NCBI GenBank assembly: GCA_027623235.1
Contig: JAQBVJ010000067.1
Span: 1 to 39,326, forward strand
Direction: 5' to 3'
DNA: 39,326 bases
DNA from: Planctomycetota bacterium
Lineage (GTDB): Bacteria; Planctomycetota; Planctomycetia; Planctomycetales; Planctomycetaceae
In this document: piece by piece, positions 9,301-17,064 of the stretch
Position numbering within the stretch: the first letter of the stretch is position 1
Layout of the letters: each line of letters begins with the position of its first letter
Made by a program: the position numbers and the translations under genes
Notes under the pieces: generated by a model
Seen by the model: the letters and a program-made list of their open reading frames with translations, nothing else
What the model was told of the DNA's origin: nothing
Database searches by the model: none

Positions 9301-11044
9301 AGAAGCGGCCAGCGACTTGAACAAGGGCGACGCCGAGAAGGCGAAGGGCAAACAGGAAGAAGCAGCGGAAGCACTTGCCGATGCGGGCGAGGCTCTCAAA
9401 GAAGCGATCAAAGAAGCCGCGAAGCAGCAGTCGGATCAGCAGGCGAAGGTGTCTGAAAAATCTGACGCTGCCGCCGAAAAAGCCGCAAAGGTCGACGCCA
9501 GTGCGGCGGCGGCTTTGCAGGACGCTCAGCGAGCGGCCGACCAGGTGGCCAAAGCGGGCGAGAACACTTCAGCCGACGAAGCGGCCGCGGCCGACGAAGC
9601 GGTTCAGGAAAACCTCGAACGAGCGGCGGCCGATCTCGCCGCGAAGGGACAGCAGCTCAAACGAGAGCAGGCTCTCGCCCAGGCTCTCGCCGAACTGGCG
9701 AAGGATCAACAGAAATCCGCGGAGCAGATCGCCGAAGCGCGAGACATTCTCAACGACCTGACCGAAGCGATGGCTGATCAAGGTGAGGCCGGCGAAGAAC
9801 CCGGAGAGCCAGTCGAACCCGCTCAGCCGGGCGAAGCGAAACCAGGCGAACCTGGTGAGGCCAAACCCGGTGACGCGAAGCCGGCACAGCCTGGTGAAGC
9901 CAAACCCGGCGAGCCAGCGAAGCCCGGTGAACCTCAGAAGGGGCAACTGCAGAAAACCCAACCGCAGAAAACTCAACCGACGAACCTTGCTGAGAAAATG
10001 ACGCCTCAGCAGAAAGATGCCGCGGAGAAACTCAACGCCGCGATTCAGAAATTTGCGGAAGCTCAGCAGCTGACCGGTGAGGGTGCTGTCGAACTTTCCG
10101 GCCAGAAAGAGGTTGCCAACCAGCCGATCCGCGAAGCGCTCGAACTGGCCTCGCGACTTCTCGAAAAACCGATGGGTGACGCGCCGGAAGGCACAGAAGT
10201 CGCCTCAGCCGAAGGAGCGAAGCCGGGCGAGGCACCTCCCGCCGGTGAAGGGCAGCCTGCAGAAGGACAGACGCCGGAAGGTCAGCCACAGCCTGGCGAA
10301 GGACCTGCTCCGGAAGGCCAGCCAGGAGAACCTCAGAAACCGAACGGTGAAGCTCAACCGGGCGAAGGAAAACCAGGTGAGCCCGGCAAAGGTCAGCCGG
10401 GAGAGGGTCAGCAGCCCGGTGAGCCGCAAGCCGGTCAGCCTCAGCCAGGTAAGCCGGGACAACCTGGGCAAGGCCAGCCCGGAAAGGGCCAGCCGCAGAC
10501 GACGGAGCTGGGAACCGGATTCGTGCCGGCGTCTCCAGAAACGACCGCTCAGCTGATGGCCGGTCCGAAGCTGCTTGAGCAGCTTGGGGAACTCATCAAG
10601 CCGACGGCTCTCAGCGAGGCTCTTGCCGCGCAGGAAGGCGAAGGCCAGCCGCAGTCGGCTCAAAGCCAGGCTCAGGCAGACGCGGAGGGTCAGGTTCAAA
10701 GCCAGAGCAAGTCGCAGAGCCAGACTCCGTCGAAGCAGCCGAAGGAAGGCTCAACGTCGGCAACAGCTCAGGGTGGCGGAGCTTCCAAAGAAGGAGACGC
10801 CGCAGAGAACGAAGCCACAAAGGAGGAATCTCTCGCCCTGCAGGACACCACCGGACCGGCCGGCAACAGCCAGACCGGTTCGAAAAAGGGCGACCGCGAC
10901 ATCCAGACTCGAAAGCTCGAACAGGAGCCGTGGTTTGCCAAACTGCCGCCTGAACTTCGAGCGGCCATTCGAGCAGGTTCGCAGCGTCGAGCTCCGCGAG
11001 CCTACGAAGAACGTCTGCGTCGCTACTTCCAGAGCGTCGAATAG
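6395..11044 (+). CDS. giant exported Ala/Glu/Lys-rich coiled-coil protein with PGE repeats
   Basis: A 1549-residue protein. The ATG at 6395 follows CGGAGAG and opens a signal peptide (MKRHSTRSFVTFLLIFSLVF, then PAGAVDKLS); the frame is open 21 codons upstream, into the palindromic repeat. Residues about 25-330 are helical with ordinary composition. From about 350 to 1150 the sequence is dominated by Ala, Glu and Lys in AEAAKE-like heptad patterns, expected to form very long alpha-helical coils. Two Pro/Gly/Glu/Lys tracts with PGEPG and KPGE units break this, near residues 905-950 and 1130-1200, and a Gln-Pro-Gly tract follows near 1260-1370. I saw no cysteine in the parts I scanned. The C-terminus (WFAKLPPELRAAIRAGSQR, ending RRYFQSVE) resembles tails I associate with planctomycete relatives of DUF4175 C-terminal regions. 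Probable function is structural or scaffolding in the envelope, by inference. Confidence 0.75.
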   Translation: MKRHSTRSFVTFLLIFSLVFPAGAVDKLSLRRKQIDQQRARAMAQKLVTSAISMQLTQLEDNGLTELPIYGEIRSMQKNIGQLVDDEMADVVKLFLDAQNIKSSTEREAAFVKARTTIREIVIKLAIERQNLLKRLKNAEIAEQVKRLIKLESEAMDTTKKLPELSTTEKETAAVRTIEDQRDVKQLFLHLVETLADVSKWGGPIGQGAGKGLVILKKEETGTHVDKAGKELEATRYAGATVEQAQVVAGLKKLLEQVLATQGVISSDREQSLDRFRDLAEQQRDVRKKTEKADLTNLTEANDQVKSQNDIRAALEEMKDSLPADSPAQDPLANAIEAAAEAADDIFADRKDEAVEAQRTVEGQLANIEKALMEASETQTADVTAAELGEQARNLESAKEKIEAAVNAAKEAQENLTTDPKKATELADAAKAGLEEVQKAADEGKLTDAVDAMLDSAEEAVNRAAETPVEEVASTDEETKAQTKDKFENATEALERALATTEEQIAETKRMEAAVKIGELARAAEALERAAAAEREVADAAEEIAKGEMTTKEKAEALAKEQEDVADVIEKVAEGLEETAPEVAKALKNALAKAEKAEEPLDKVAAATAKAETAKAEMADAAEKKDEAAMKSAEKALEDAMADAAKEAQKVTPEAKATAAELAEAAKAIREEIAETAKELAALTEAQLEKVEVAQGAVDEAIKEAEKTIAQKLKELERAGEKVDAAEAAQLEAQGKKPAADALRLAQNIEDALEAQKQAEAAAKKLESGDATTPLEAVKAQQEVAEAATEARQDAAKRDKAEEARKEGKPDELAAALDAAQQAAAEAAKQTLDGKNEEAEAAREQAEAALEKALELAQAEVEAAKKAEPTGKPNAEAQKQVAENAEAAEQLALANTDEPQKGDAAAKENKPGEPGQNDPKPGEEKPGEPGQDPNAEPGEPSENAEPKSAIAEKAKEAAKALAKAGDAAKEAASDLNKGDAEKAKGKQEEAAEALADAGEALKEAIKEAAKQQSDQQAKVSEKSDAAAEKAAKVDASAAAALQDAQRAADQVAKAGENTSADEAAAADEAVQENLERAAADLAAKGQQLKREQALAQALAELAKDQQKSAEQIAEARDILNDLTEAMADQGEAGEEPGEPVEPAQPGEAKPGEPGEAKPGDAKPAQPGEAKPGEPAKPGEPQKGQLQKTQPQKTQPTNLAEKMTPQQKDAAEKLNAAIQKFAEAQQLTGEGAVELSGQKEVANQPIREALELASRLLEKPMGDAPEGTEVASAEGAKPGEAPPAGEGQPAEGQTPEGQPQPGEGPAPEGQPGEPQKPNGEAQPGEGKPGEPGKGQPGEGQQPGEPQAGQPQPGKPGQPGQGQPGKGQPQTTELGTGFVPASPETTAQLMAGPKLLEQLGELIKPTALSEALAAQEGEGQPQSAQSQAQADAEGQVQSQSKSQSQTPSKQPKEGSTSATAQGGGASKEGDAAENEATKEESLALQDTTGPAGNSQTGSKKGDRDIQTRKLEQEPWFAKLPPELRAAIRAGSQRRAPRAYEERLRRYFQSVE

Positions 11045-11071
11045 GCATTGTCAAACCAGGACCCGCGGCTC

Positions 11072-11140
11072 AGAGTGTGGCACGACACTCCGTGTCGTGG
11101 GTGCGCGGTCCTCGCCATGGAGTGCCGAGCCACTCTCTAC
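11072..11140. repeat. REPIN-like inverted pair of palindromes, type 3
   Basis: The outer arms AGAGTGTGGC (from 11072) and GCCACTCTCTAC (to 11140) are inverted copies with one inserted base, and CTAC closes the right end. Inside the left arm CACGACAC / TCC / GTGTCGTG (11081-11099) is a perfect 8-bp stem. The element fills most of the 124-base gap before the next gene. Confidence 0.65.
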
Positions 11141-11168
11141 GTTGCATTGAAGTCTGGCGGAGCGAAAC

Positions 11169-12065
11169 GTGACTGACGGAACGGTGCCTGAGCCGGAAGA
11201 CAACCCGCACAAGATTGCCTGGGCTCCCAGGAAAAAGTCCGTCGAAGTTGAGGCAGCCGGGTCGACTTCCGATGCCGACCCGAGCGGAGAATCGCCGGTT
11301 GAGACCGACCCCATTGAAACTGAGCCTGCCGATGATGCCGCCGACTCTGGCAGATTGAACGATCCCTCGCCGCCATTGCCGATCGCTGCGGATCCGGAAC
11401 AGGCTTCGCCAGAGGCTCCGGCCACGGACGACCCGAAGCCGGAGATCGCCACCGGGGAATCACCAGACGAGAAGCCGAAAAAACGCCGCGTTAATCCGTT
11501 TTCGGGAGCTTCGGAGTTCTTCTCGGTCCGCGGCTTCCTGGCTGCGTCGTCGCTCTTCGTCCTGACTTTGTTTGTGTGTCTGCTGGCGGTCGACCTGATC
11601 TGGGCTCTGGCAATCTCGCTGCTGTTTACCGTGGCAATCTCGACCGGCCACCTCGTCTTTTACACCCGGGATCGCCAGGTGCGCGAGCGGGTTTATTTCG
11701 GCATCGTGGCGATCGGTGCGTTCTGCGGCGGAGCACTCGTCGTCGACCTTCAGCTGACTCATCCGTACTTCATCGGGCAGAGAGAGTTCAGCCACGCGAC
11801 AAAGACGTTGAAGGAACAACTCAGTACCGACGAGCGATTCACTGAGGTCAAAGTTTCGACGAAACTCACAAAGATTCGGGTCGCAAGTTTCACGGGAACC
11901 GTCCAGAAACGGCACCACCTTCGTGCCCTCGAACTTCTTGCTGAGGAAGCCGGCTTCGCGGTCGGCGAGAACGAAGTCACAGTTGTCGGTGAGGCTGCTG
12001 CTCCTGCACAGAATCCCGCAACGGAAGAAACGGAAGCGACAGGATCAGAAACGGGCTCGAATTAA
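11169..12065 (+). CDS. membrane protein with acidic N-terminal tail, function unknown
   Basis: A 298-residue protein that starts at GTG 11169, placed by GGCGGAG about 6 bases upstream; no in-frame ATG lies nearby. Residues 1-105 are a disordered tail rich in Asp, Glu, Pro and Ala ending in a basic patch (EKPKKRRVNPF). Three hydrophobic helices follow: about 118-140 (FLAASSLFVLTLFVCLLAV), 142-160 and 175-195. The C-terminal roughly 90 residues form a small alpha/beta domain (REFSHATKTLKEQLSTDERF, VKVSTKLTKIRVASFTGTV) that could be a BON-like or heavy-metal-associated-like fold, but I cannot assign it with confidence. A disordered Ala/Glu/Thr tail ends the protein. It is the last gene of the + strand cluster that begins at 4571 and probably belongs to the same envelope function. 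Confidence 0.7.
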   Translation: MTDGTVPEPEDNPHKIAWAPRKKSVEVEAAGSTSDADPSGESPVETDPIETEPADDAADSGRLNDPSPPLPIAADPEQASPEAPATDDPKPEIATGESPDEKPKKRRVNPFSGASEFFSVRGFLAASSLFVLTLFVCLLAVDLIWALAISLLFTVAISTGHLVFYTRDRQVRERVYFGIVAIGAFCGGALVVDLQLTHPYFIGQREFSHATKTLKEQLSTDERFTEVKVSTKLTKIRVASFTGTVQKRHHLRALELLAEEAGFAVGENEVTVVGEAAAPAQNPATEETEATGSETGSN

Positions 12066-12090
12066 CTTCCCGACCTGGCATCGCGTGCAG

Positions 12091-12121
12091 GGAGGCGAGG
12101 CTCCTTCCGAGCCGCGCTGCC
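12091..12121. terminator. hairpin between convergent genes
   Basis: GGAGGCGAGGCTC (12091-12103) and GAGCCGCGCTGCC (12109-12121) pair at 10 of 13 positions around a five-base loop. The hairpin sits in the 83-base gap between the stop codons of convergent genes, a position where a bidirectional terminator is expected. There is no clear U-tract on either strand, so it may instead be another intergenic palindrome. Confidence 0.4.
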
Positions 12122-12148
12122 CCCGTGATCAATGTTCCTCAGGTTGGC

Positions 12149-13090
12149 TCAGTCGAACGCGCGGGCAACAGCTTCTTTCGATTTGGCCAGTCCGGTCTTG
12201 CAGACCTGTTCTGCATCCTGCGACCAGTAAGTCGGGTTGAACAATTCCAGCGAGAGTGCTCCCTGGAAACCGTTGGCGGCCAGCGTCTGGAAGATGTCGT
12301 TGAGCGGGGCGATTCCGTCGCCGGGGTAGACCCGGTCTTTGTCCGAGATCGTCTCGCGAGGAGGCTCGGCCGGGTAGTCGTTCACGTGGAAGCAGTGGAT
12401 CTGCGTGCCGGCGATCATCTTCAGTCCGGCGAAGTCCGAGCCTCCTTTGAAGATGTGGTAGACGTCCGGAAGAAGGCACGCGTCCGGATGTCCGGCTTCA
12501 ATGGCGACGAACATGGCCTCGCCAAGTCGCGCGAGGTTTTCGGAGAAGCCCCACACTTCGACTTGTGGGATCACGCCGACACTGCGACCGACTTCAAGCA
12601 GCGCGTGATAATGCCTGGCTGCCTCGAACAGGTCGAGCTTGACGTCGCGGGTGGCTCCGGCGGGTGGCGCGGCGATATGTGTTCCGCCGAGCTCTCGAAC
12701 AAGTGACATCTCCACTTTTGCCTGTTCAAGAGCTTTCTTCCGAGTCTCCTCGTCATTGACGATCCAGTTGGCAAAGCCGATGGCACTTTCGACTTTCAAC
12801 CCGTGACCGTCGATCCGCTTCCGCAGTTCGCTGACCTTGCCGCCGTTCTTGACGTAGGCCTCGATTTCTCGAATCCACGGTTCGATGCCGTCGTATCCGG
12901 CCTTCGCGGCGAGATCAATTTCCTGATCGAGCGGAATCTTCTGCCCGCGAATCGTGCTCGTGTTGAGGCAGTAGCGGAACTTCGACGGATCGCCTTTCGA
13001 AGCCGCTCGGGCTTCGCTCGTCGTTGCGGCGAGTGCTCCGGCGGCAAGGCCTGTGGCGAGGAATCCGCGGCGGGACAGGGAAGCGGTCAT
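12149..13090 (-). CDS. Tat-exported sugar phosphate isomerase/epimerase-like TIM barrel
   Basis: A 313-residue protein of the xylose-isomerase-like TIM barrel (AP_endonuc_2) superfamily. The ATG at 13090 follows GGAG and opens a Tat signal peptide with SRRGFLATGLAAGALA, so it is probably folded before export to the periplasm or paryphoplasm. Metal-binding positions typical of the fold are visible: E in PQVEVWGFSE, D in LLPDVYHIFKGG, H in IHCFHVNDYP, and E282 in ALSLELFNPTYW. The early strand motif AAKAGYDGIEPW also fits. The substrate is unknown; planctomycetes carry many such paralogues near carbohydrate catabolic genes, and hydroxypyruvate isomerase or tagatose epimerase activity is possible. 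It lies downstream of the EF-G-like gene on the same strand, but the terminator at 13142-13192 makes a separate transcript likely. Confidence 0.85.
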   Translation of the reverse strand: MTASLSRRGFLATGLAAGALAATTSEARAASKGDPSKFRYCLNTSTIRGQKIPLDQEIDLAAKAGYDGIEPWIREIEAYVKNGGKVSELRKRIDGHGLKVESAIGFANWIVNDEETRKKALEQAKVEMSLVRELGGTHIAAPPAGATRDVKLDLFEAARHYHALLEVGRSVGVIPQVEVWGFSENLARLGEAMFVAIEAGHPDACLLPDVYHIFKGGSDFAGLKMIAGTQIHCFHVNDYPAEPPRETISDKDRVYPGDGIAPLNDIFQTLAANGFQGALSLELFNPTYWSQDAEQVCKTGLAKSKEAVARAFD

Positions 13091-13141
13091 AAGTAACTCC
13101 GGGCGTGGTCAGTTGATGCGGTTGTTTTTTGTGTCTTTAAA

Positions 13142-13192
13142 AAAACAAAGGCACAGGGGTCACAGAGTGAGGTCTCTGTGATTCTCTGTGCC
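13142..13192 (-). terminator. rho-independent-type terminator after the EF-G-like gene
   Basis: On the minus strand GGCACAGAGAATCACAGAG (13192-13174) pairs, with a few mismatches, with CTCTGTGACCCCTGTGCC (13167-13150) around a six-base loop. The stem is followed by TTTGTTTTT, continuing in T (plus-strand A-run at about 13138-13147). The stem plus U-tract lies 73 bases after the EF-G-like stop. Similar CTCTGTGCCTCTG sequences are, from memory, dispersed in planctomycete genomes, so the terminator may derive from a repeat. Confidence 0.65.
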
Positions 13193-13264
13193 TCTGCGTT
13201 GAGTCACTTCTTGAACGCCTATTCGATCGAGGCCTCTGTCCCTCGACCTGCAGCTCGCTGCCAA

Positions 13265-15322
13265 TCAGGACTCTTCTTCTTTTTCCTTCTCGGCCGCGGC
13301 GATGATTTTCTGCTGCTCATTCGCCGGCACAACTTCGTAGTGGCTGGGTTCGTAGGTGTAGGAGCCCTGGCCACCCGTGATGCTGGACAGGCCGCGGGCG
13401 TAATCCTGAACCTCAGCCAGCGGCACCATTCCCTTGACGACCTGAAGTCCGCCAGGTGCCGCATCCATGCCCTCCATCCGACCTCGACGTGTGGTGAGGT
13501 CGCTCGTGATGTCGCCCAGCTTGTCGGCGGGGATTGTGATTTCAATCGCGACGATCGGTTCGAGCAGCACCGGTTTGGCCTGCTTGAAGACATCGCGGAA
13601 GCACATGCTCGCCGCCATCTTGAAAGCCGTCTCGTTGCTGTCGACCGGGTGATCCTTGCCGAAGAACAAGGCACACGCGACATCCTGAACCTGGTATCCG
13701 GCGAGGACACCTCGTTCCATTCGTTCTTTGATGCCCTTTTCGACGGCGGGAATGAAGTTGTTCGGGACTGTCCCGCCTGTCACGCGATCGACGAAGGCGT
13801 AGTTGAGCACCGGGTCGTAGTGGAAGGATCGCATGCTGTCGAAACGAGCTTTGGTGAAGTGCTCGTCGGGATCGATGTCCTTCGGCACGGCATCAATTTT
13901 CAAGTGCACTTCGGCGAACTGTCCCGAGCCACCGGACTGTTTCTTGTGACGGTAATGACCCTCGGCAGAGCCTGTGCATGTCTCACGATAAGGAATCTTC
14001 GGAGACCTCGTGTTCACGCCAACCTTGTCGCGATTCAGCATCCGCTCGATGACGATCTGCAGATGCAGTTCGCTCATTCCGTAAATGACCAGTTCTTTGG
14101 TCTGCTGATCACGGACGACGATGAAGGTCGGATCTTCGTCCTGAAGTTTCTGAATCGCACCGGAGATTTTCTGCTGGTCCGCAGACGTTTTTGGCTCGAT
14201 TGCCCAGCCAACCATCGGCCGTGGAAACGGCATCGCGGGAAGCTTAACGTCGCCGAGAGAATCGCCGACGTGGAGGCCGTCGACTTTGACGATCGCTGCC
14301 AGGTCTCCGGCGATGACTTCGGGCATCGCGTTGAGCTCGCCGCCCTGAACCGCATTCAGCGTGCTGATTCTGGCCGTCTTGTCCGTCGACTGATTCTTGA
14401 CGGTGGTATCCTTTTTCAGTGTTCCGGAATAGACCCGCACGAAGTTCATTCTGGCCACAAACGGGTCGATGCGCGTCTTGAAGATTCGGGCGGCAAGCGG
14501 TCCATTCGGGTCAGCCTTGATCTTAGAGCCATCTTCAGCCGCGCGATCGATATCCGCCGGCGACGGAAACATCGATGCAATTCCGTCAAGCAGCTCGCTG
14601 ACGCCGATGTCCTGGCGGCCACTCACACAGAAGATCGGGACGAGCGTTCCGGACGCAATCGCCTTTGTGATTCCCGCGACTGCGTCCGCAGGAGAAAGTT
14701 CCTCGGTCTCAAGAAACTTCTCCATCAGCGCTTCGTCGGCTTCGACGATGCAGTCCGTGAGGGCCTGGGAGTACTCGCTGTCTCCACCCAGAGTGCTTTG
14801 CACCGAGGTGAACGCGGGGCCGACAGCGTTCGGGACGTTGATCGGAATGCACTGCTGGCCGAATGTGTCCTGGATATCGGCGATGACCTGAGCAAAGTCG
14901 ATGTTCTCCAGACCGCAGCGGTTCAGCGCGATCGCTCGGCCGATGCCGGCGTCACCAGCAAGCTGGAAAGTTCGTCGCGTGTTGACCTCAATGCCGGACG
15001 TGGCACTGATCAGACACAATGCGGTTTCGACCGCGGCGATCGCTCCGGTCGCCTGTCCGATGAAATCGGGATAGCCAGGCGTGTCAATCAGGTTGATGCG
15101 TTTTCCGTTGTGAGTGAAATGTCCCAGCGAGGAAGTGATCGACGACTTTCGTTCCTTCTCCTCATCGTCGATGTCAAAGATGCTCGATCCGTCGTCCACA
15201 GAGCCCGCCCGGGTCTTCACTCCCGTTTTAAAGAGGAACAGGTCGGCGAGCGTTGTCTTGCCTGTCCCTCCGTGTCCAACCAGGGCGACGTTTCGGATGT
15301 CTGCAGTTTTGTAGTTTGCCAC
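13265..15322 (-). CDS. elongation factor G-like translational GTPase
   Basis: A 685-residue paralogue of EF-G (EF-G-2/FusA-like family), close to normal EF-G length. The start is GTG at 15322, preceded by AAGGAC. Visible GTPase motifs are the P-loop GHGGTGKT (residues 16-23), a switch I region shortened to ERKSSITSS, and DTPGYPDF (80-87). The expected NKxD guanine-recognition motif reads NRCG (134-137), a clear departure. Later domains are present: a domain II beta barrel near 300-390, domain III with MSELHLQIVIERM, domain IV (YRHKKQSGGSGQFAEVHLKI) and the C-terminal domain with MEGMDAAPGG. The HYRHKKQSGGSGQ block matches the EF-G domain IV start. The C-terminus ends in a charged KEKEEES tail. 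Canonical translocation is doubtful; it may be a ribosome-associated accessory GTPase. No ribosomal genes adjoin it. Confidence 0.87.
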   Translation of the reverse strand: MANYKTADIRNVALVGHGGTGKTTLADLFLFKTGVKTRAGSVDDGSSIFDIDDEEKERKSSITSSLGHFTHNGKRINLIDTPGYPDFIGQATGAIAAVETALCLISATSGIEVNTRRTFQLAGDAGIGRAIALNRCGLENIDFAQVIADIQDTFGQQCIPINVPNAVGPAFTSVQSTLGGDSEYSQALTDCIVEADEALMEKFLETEELSPADAVAGITKAIASGTLVPIFCVSGRQDIGVSELLDGIASMFPSPADIDRAAEDGSKIKADPNGPLAARIFKTRIDPFVARMNFVRVYSGTLKKDTTVKNQSTDKTARISTLNAVQGGELNAMPEVIAGDLAAIVKVDGLHVGDSLGDVKLPAMPFPRPMVGWAIEPKTSADQQKISGAIQKLQDEDPTFIVVRDQQTKELVIYGMSELHLQIVIERMLNRDKVGVNTRSPKIPYRETCTGSAEGHYRHKKQSGGSGQFAEVHLKIDAVPKDIDPDEHFTKARFDSMRSFHYDPVLNYAFVDRVTGGTVPNNFIPAVEKGIKERMERGVLAGYQVQDVACALFFGKDHPVDSNETAFKMAASMCFRDVFKQAKPVLLEPIVAIEITIPADKLGDITSDLTTRRGRMEGMDAAPGGLQVVKGMVPLAEVQDYARGLSSITGGQGSYTYEPSHYEVVPANEQQKIIAAAEKEKEEES

Positions 15323-15807
15323 GTTGCGTCCTTTCTGAGTCGATCATCAGGAGGTGACTTCGTGCCGCGAGCCCCATTTCAGTTTTAAGAAAGGTCAGTT
15401 GAAGAACAGGTCGACGGAAAAACCGAAATGAACAGCTTCTTGAAGAGGTGTTGCGGTCGCTTCGCTGGAGATGCAGACCTCTTCGCAGTCGCGGAAAAGC
15501 TGTTCAGGGCGAACGCAACATCGTGACCGATGCCCATCGCGACTGCAATGATCTGGCTGGTGAGTCACGTCGTGCGGACAGTCGGAGTGCACGCCGTTTC
15601 GGGCTGGTTCGTCCGGCATCCTCACGCGCGGATCTGTGATCCGGCGCGGAACCGAGATTGCTCAACTTCCCTCGGTGGTTTCTAATGGAGCCCTTGCCTG
15701 AAGCCCGGCTGATTTCGATTCGGCCCGGCTTCGAACCACACTCCACTTACTGGTAGCTTCCCCGCCGTCCTGACGGATCCCACCTGCGGGGAACGGAGCC
15801 AGCGTTC
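15323..15807. other. divergent intergenic region, EF-G-like / RND adaptor
   Basis: A 485-base gap between divergent genes, so both promoters should be here. It holds the AAGGAC ribosome site of the EF-G-like gene, and a plus-strand AGGAGGTGA at 15349-15357 that precedes only an 8-codon frame. A short frame on the minus strand (15395-15625) has no recognisable content. I see no RNA gene or repeat pair I can name. Confidence 0.5.
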
Positions 15808-17019
15808 ATGCGAATCGCCGCCTTTTTCATCTCGTCGATCCTCTGCCTCGGCGCGGGTTACTACGTCTACGACGAGTCACTTGCGTCGGTCGACTCGGAG
15901 CCAAAACAGAAGAAGGACGAAGCCGTTTCGGTTGAGACCGTCGCGTCGCAGCGCTGCGATCTGGACGAGCGGGTTGAGCTGGTCGGAAGTCTGGAAGCTG
16001 TCAACCAGGTTCAGATTCGATCGCGCATCATCGGCTACCTGGACAGGATTCCGTTCGAAATCGGCGATTCGGTCGAGGCCGAGGACATCGTCGTTGAGCT
16101 CAACGAACTGACGTATCTGGAACGAGTCAGCAAGGCGAACCAGGCTCACAAAGTGGCGCTGGCTCAACAGGGAGCCGCGACGGCTCGCCGCGACCAGATT
16201 CAGCTGGAAGTCGCACGGCTGAAAGAACTCGCTGCAGACGGAGTCGGCACGGCACAACAACAGGAAGACGCACTGTCACGACTCGCGGTGGCGCAGGCGG
16301 AAATCGGACTGGAAGAGGCGCGCGTCAGCGAGGCGTCTGCGGAATTCGACGACGCCAGGAAAGCACTCGACGAGCTGAAAATCAGATCGCCGATTTCCGG
16401 AGTCGTCGCGGAACGAACCGTCGAAGTCGGCGACCTGGCAAAGACCGAAGAAGTCCTGATGCGAATCGTGAATCTCAAGCGAATCCGCACGGTCGTGCAC
16501 GTCGTCGAGCGGGACTACGAGAAAGTCCGCAAAGGGCAGGAAGCAACAATCGAAGTCGACTCCGTACCAGGAAGGACCTTCACGGGCAATGTTGTGGCGC
16601 GAGCTCCTGTTGTCGATCCGGAAACGCGAACCGCTCGCGTCATCATCGATATCGAAAATGAAGAGGAAGTTCTGAAACCGGGTATGCACGCTCGCGTCGC
16701 GATTGTCGCTTCACATCGAGACGACGCTCAGGTGATTCCAATTTCCGCTCTTCAGGAACGCAACGGCCGGCAGTTCATTTTCGTATCGGAAGCGGACAAG
16801 GTTGCCCGACGGCGTTACGTGACAACCGGCATCCGCGACGGTGAGCTTGTCGAAGTCCTTTCCGGCATCGAATCCGACGCGATGGTCATCACCCTGGGAA
16901 GCCGTCTCGTTCAAGACGGCTCGACGATCGCAACCACGCAAGCTGATTGGGACCCGGTCAATTCTCTGGCCATTTCGGAATCCAGGCCAACTGCGATCAG
17001 TGCTGAGGCAGCAGACTGA
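15808..17019 (+). CDS. RND-type efflux periplasmic adaptor (membrane fusion protein)
   Basis: A 403-residue membrane fusion protein of the HlyD/AcrA type. The N-terminus (MRIAAFFISSILCLGAGYYV) is a signal anchor; the cysteine there does not sit in a good lipobox. The order of segments is typical: a lipoyl half-motif near 60-95 (SRIIGYLDRIPFEIGDSVEA), a long alpha-helical hairpin near 100-185, the second lipoyl half (IRSPISGVVAERTVEVGDL), a beta barrel (VPGRTFTGNVVARAPVVDPE) and the closing GMHARVAI region. It should bridge an inner-membrane transporter to the outer envelope. No RND or ABC transporter subunit follows: the next gene is rplX on the other strand. It is therefore an orphan that must work with a pump encoded elsewhere, or is the remnant of a larger operon. 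Confidence 0.85.
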   Translation: MRIAAFFISSILCLGAGYYVYDESLASVDSEPKQKKDEAVSVETVASQRCDLDERVELVGSLEAVNQVQIRSRIIGYLDRIPFEIGDSVEAEDIVVELNELTYLERVSKANQAHKVALAQQGAATARRDQIQLEVARLKELAADGVGTAQQQEDALSRLAVAQAEIGLEEARVSEASAEFDDARKALDELKIRSPISGVVAERTVEVGDLAKTEEVLMRIVNLKRIRTVVHVVERDYEKVRKGQEATIEVDSVPGRTFTGNVVARAPVVDPETRTARVIIDIENEEEVLKPGMHARVAIVASHRDDAQVIPISALQERNGRQFIFVSEADKVARRRYVTTGIRDGELVEVLSGIESDAMVITLGSRLVQDGSTIATTQADWDPVNSLAISESRPTAISAEAAD

Positions 17020-17020
17020 G

Positions 17021-17052
17021 TCACCTCACACGGACGTCACCTCACACGGACG
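17021..17052. repeat. 16-bp perfect tandem duplication
   Basis: TCACCTCACACGGACG occurs twice back to back (17021-17036 and 17037-17052), immediately after the stop of the RND adaptor gene. It looks like a recent slip or duplication in the convergent gap; no function is evident. Confidence 0.8.
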
Positions 17053-17064
17053 TCGGCCGCGCAT

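Noticed and set aside
9780..10500. Collagen-like Gly-X-Y repeats in the giant protein
   Set aside because: The PGE/KPGE units do not keep a strict three-residue Gly register, so a collagen triple helix is not supported.
13178..15388. 736-codon plus-strand open frame opposite the EF-G-like gene
   Set aside because: Antisense to a well-conserved GTPase with clear motifs; long shadow frames are expected at this GC content.
15349..15388. Strong AGGAGGTGA followed by an 8-codon frame on the plus strand
   Set aside because: Too short to support as a gene and leads nowhere; probably chance, although a leader peptide cannot be excluded.
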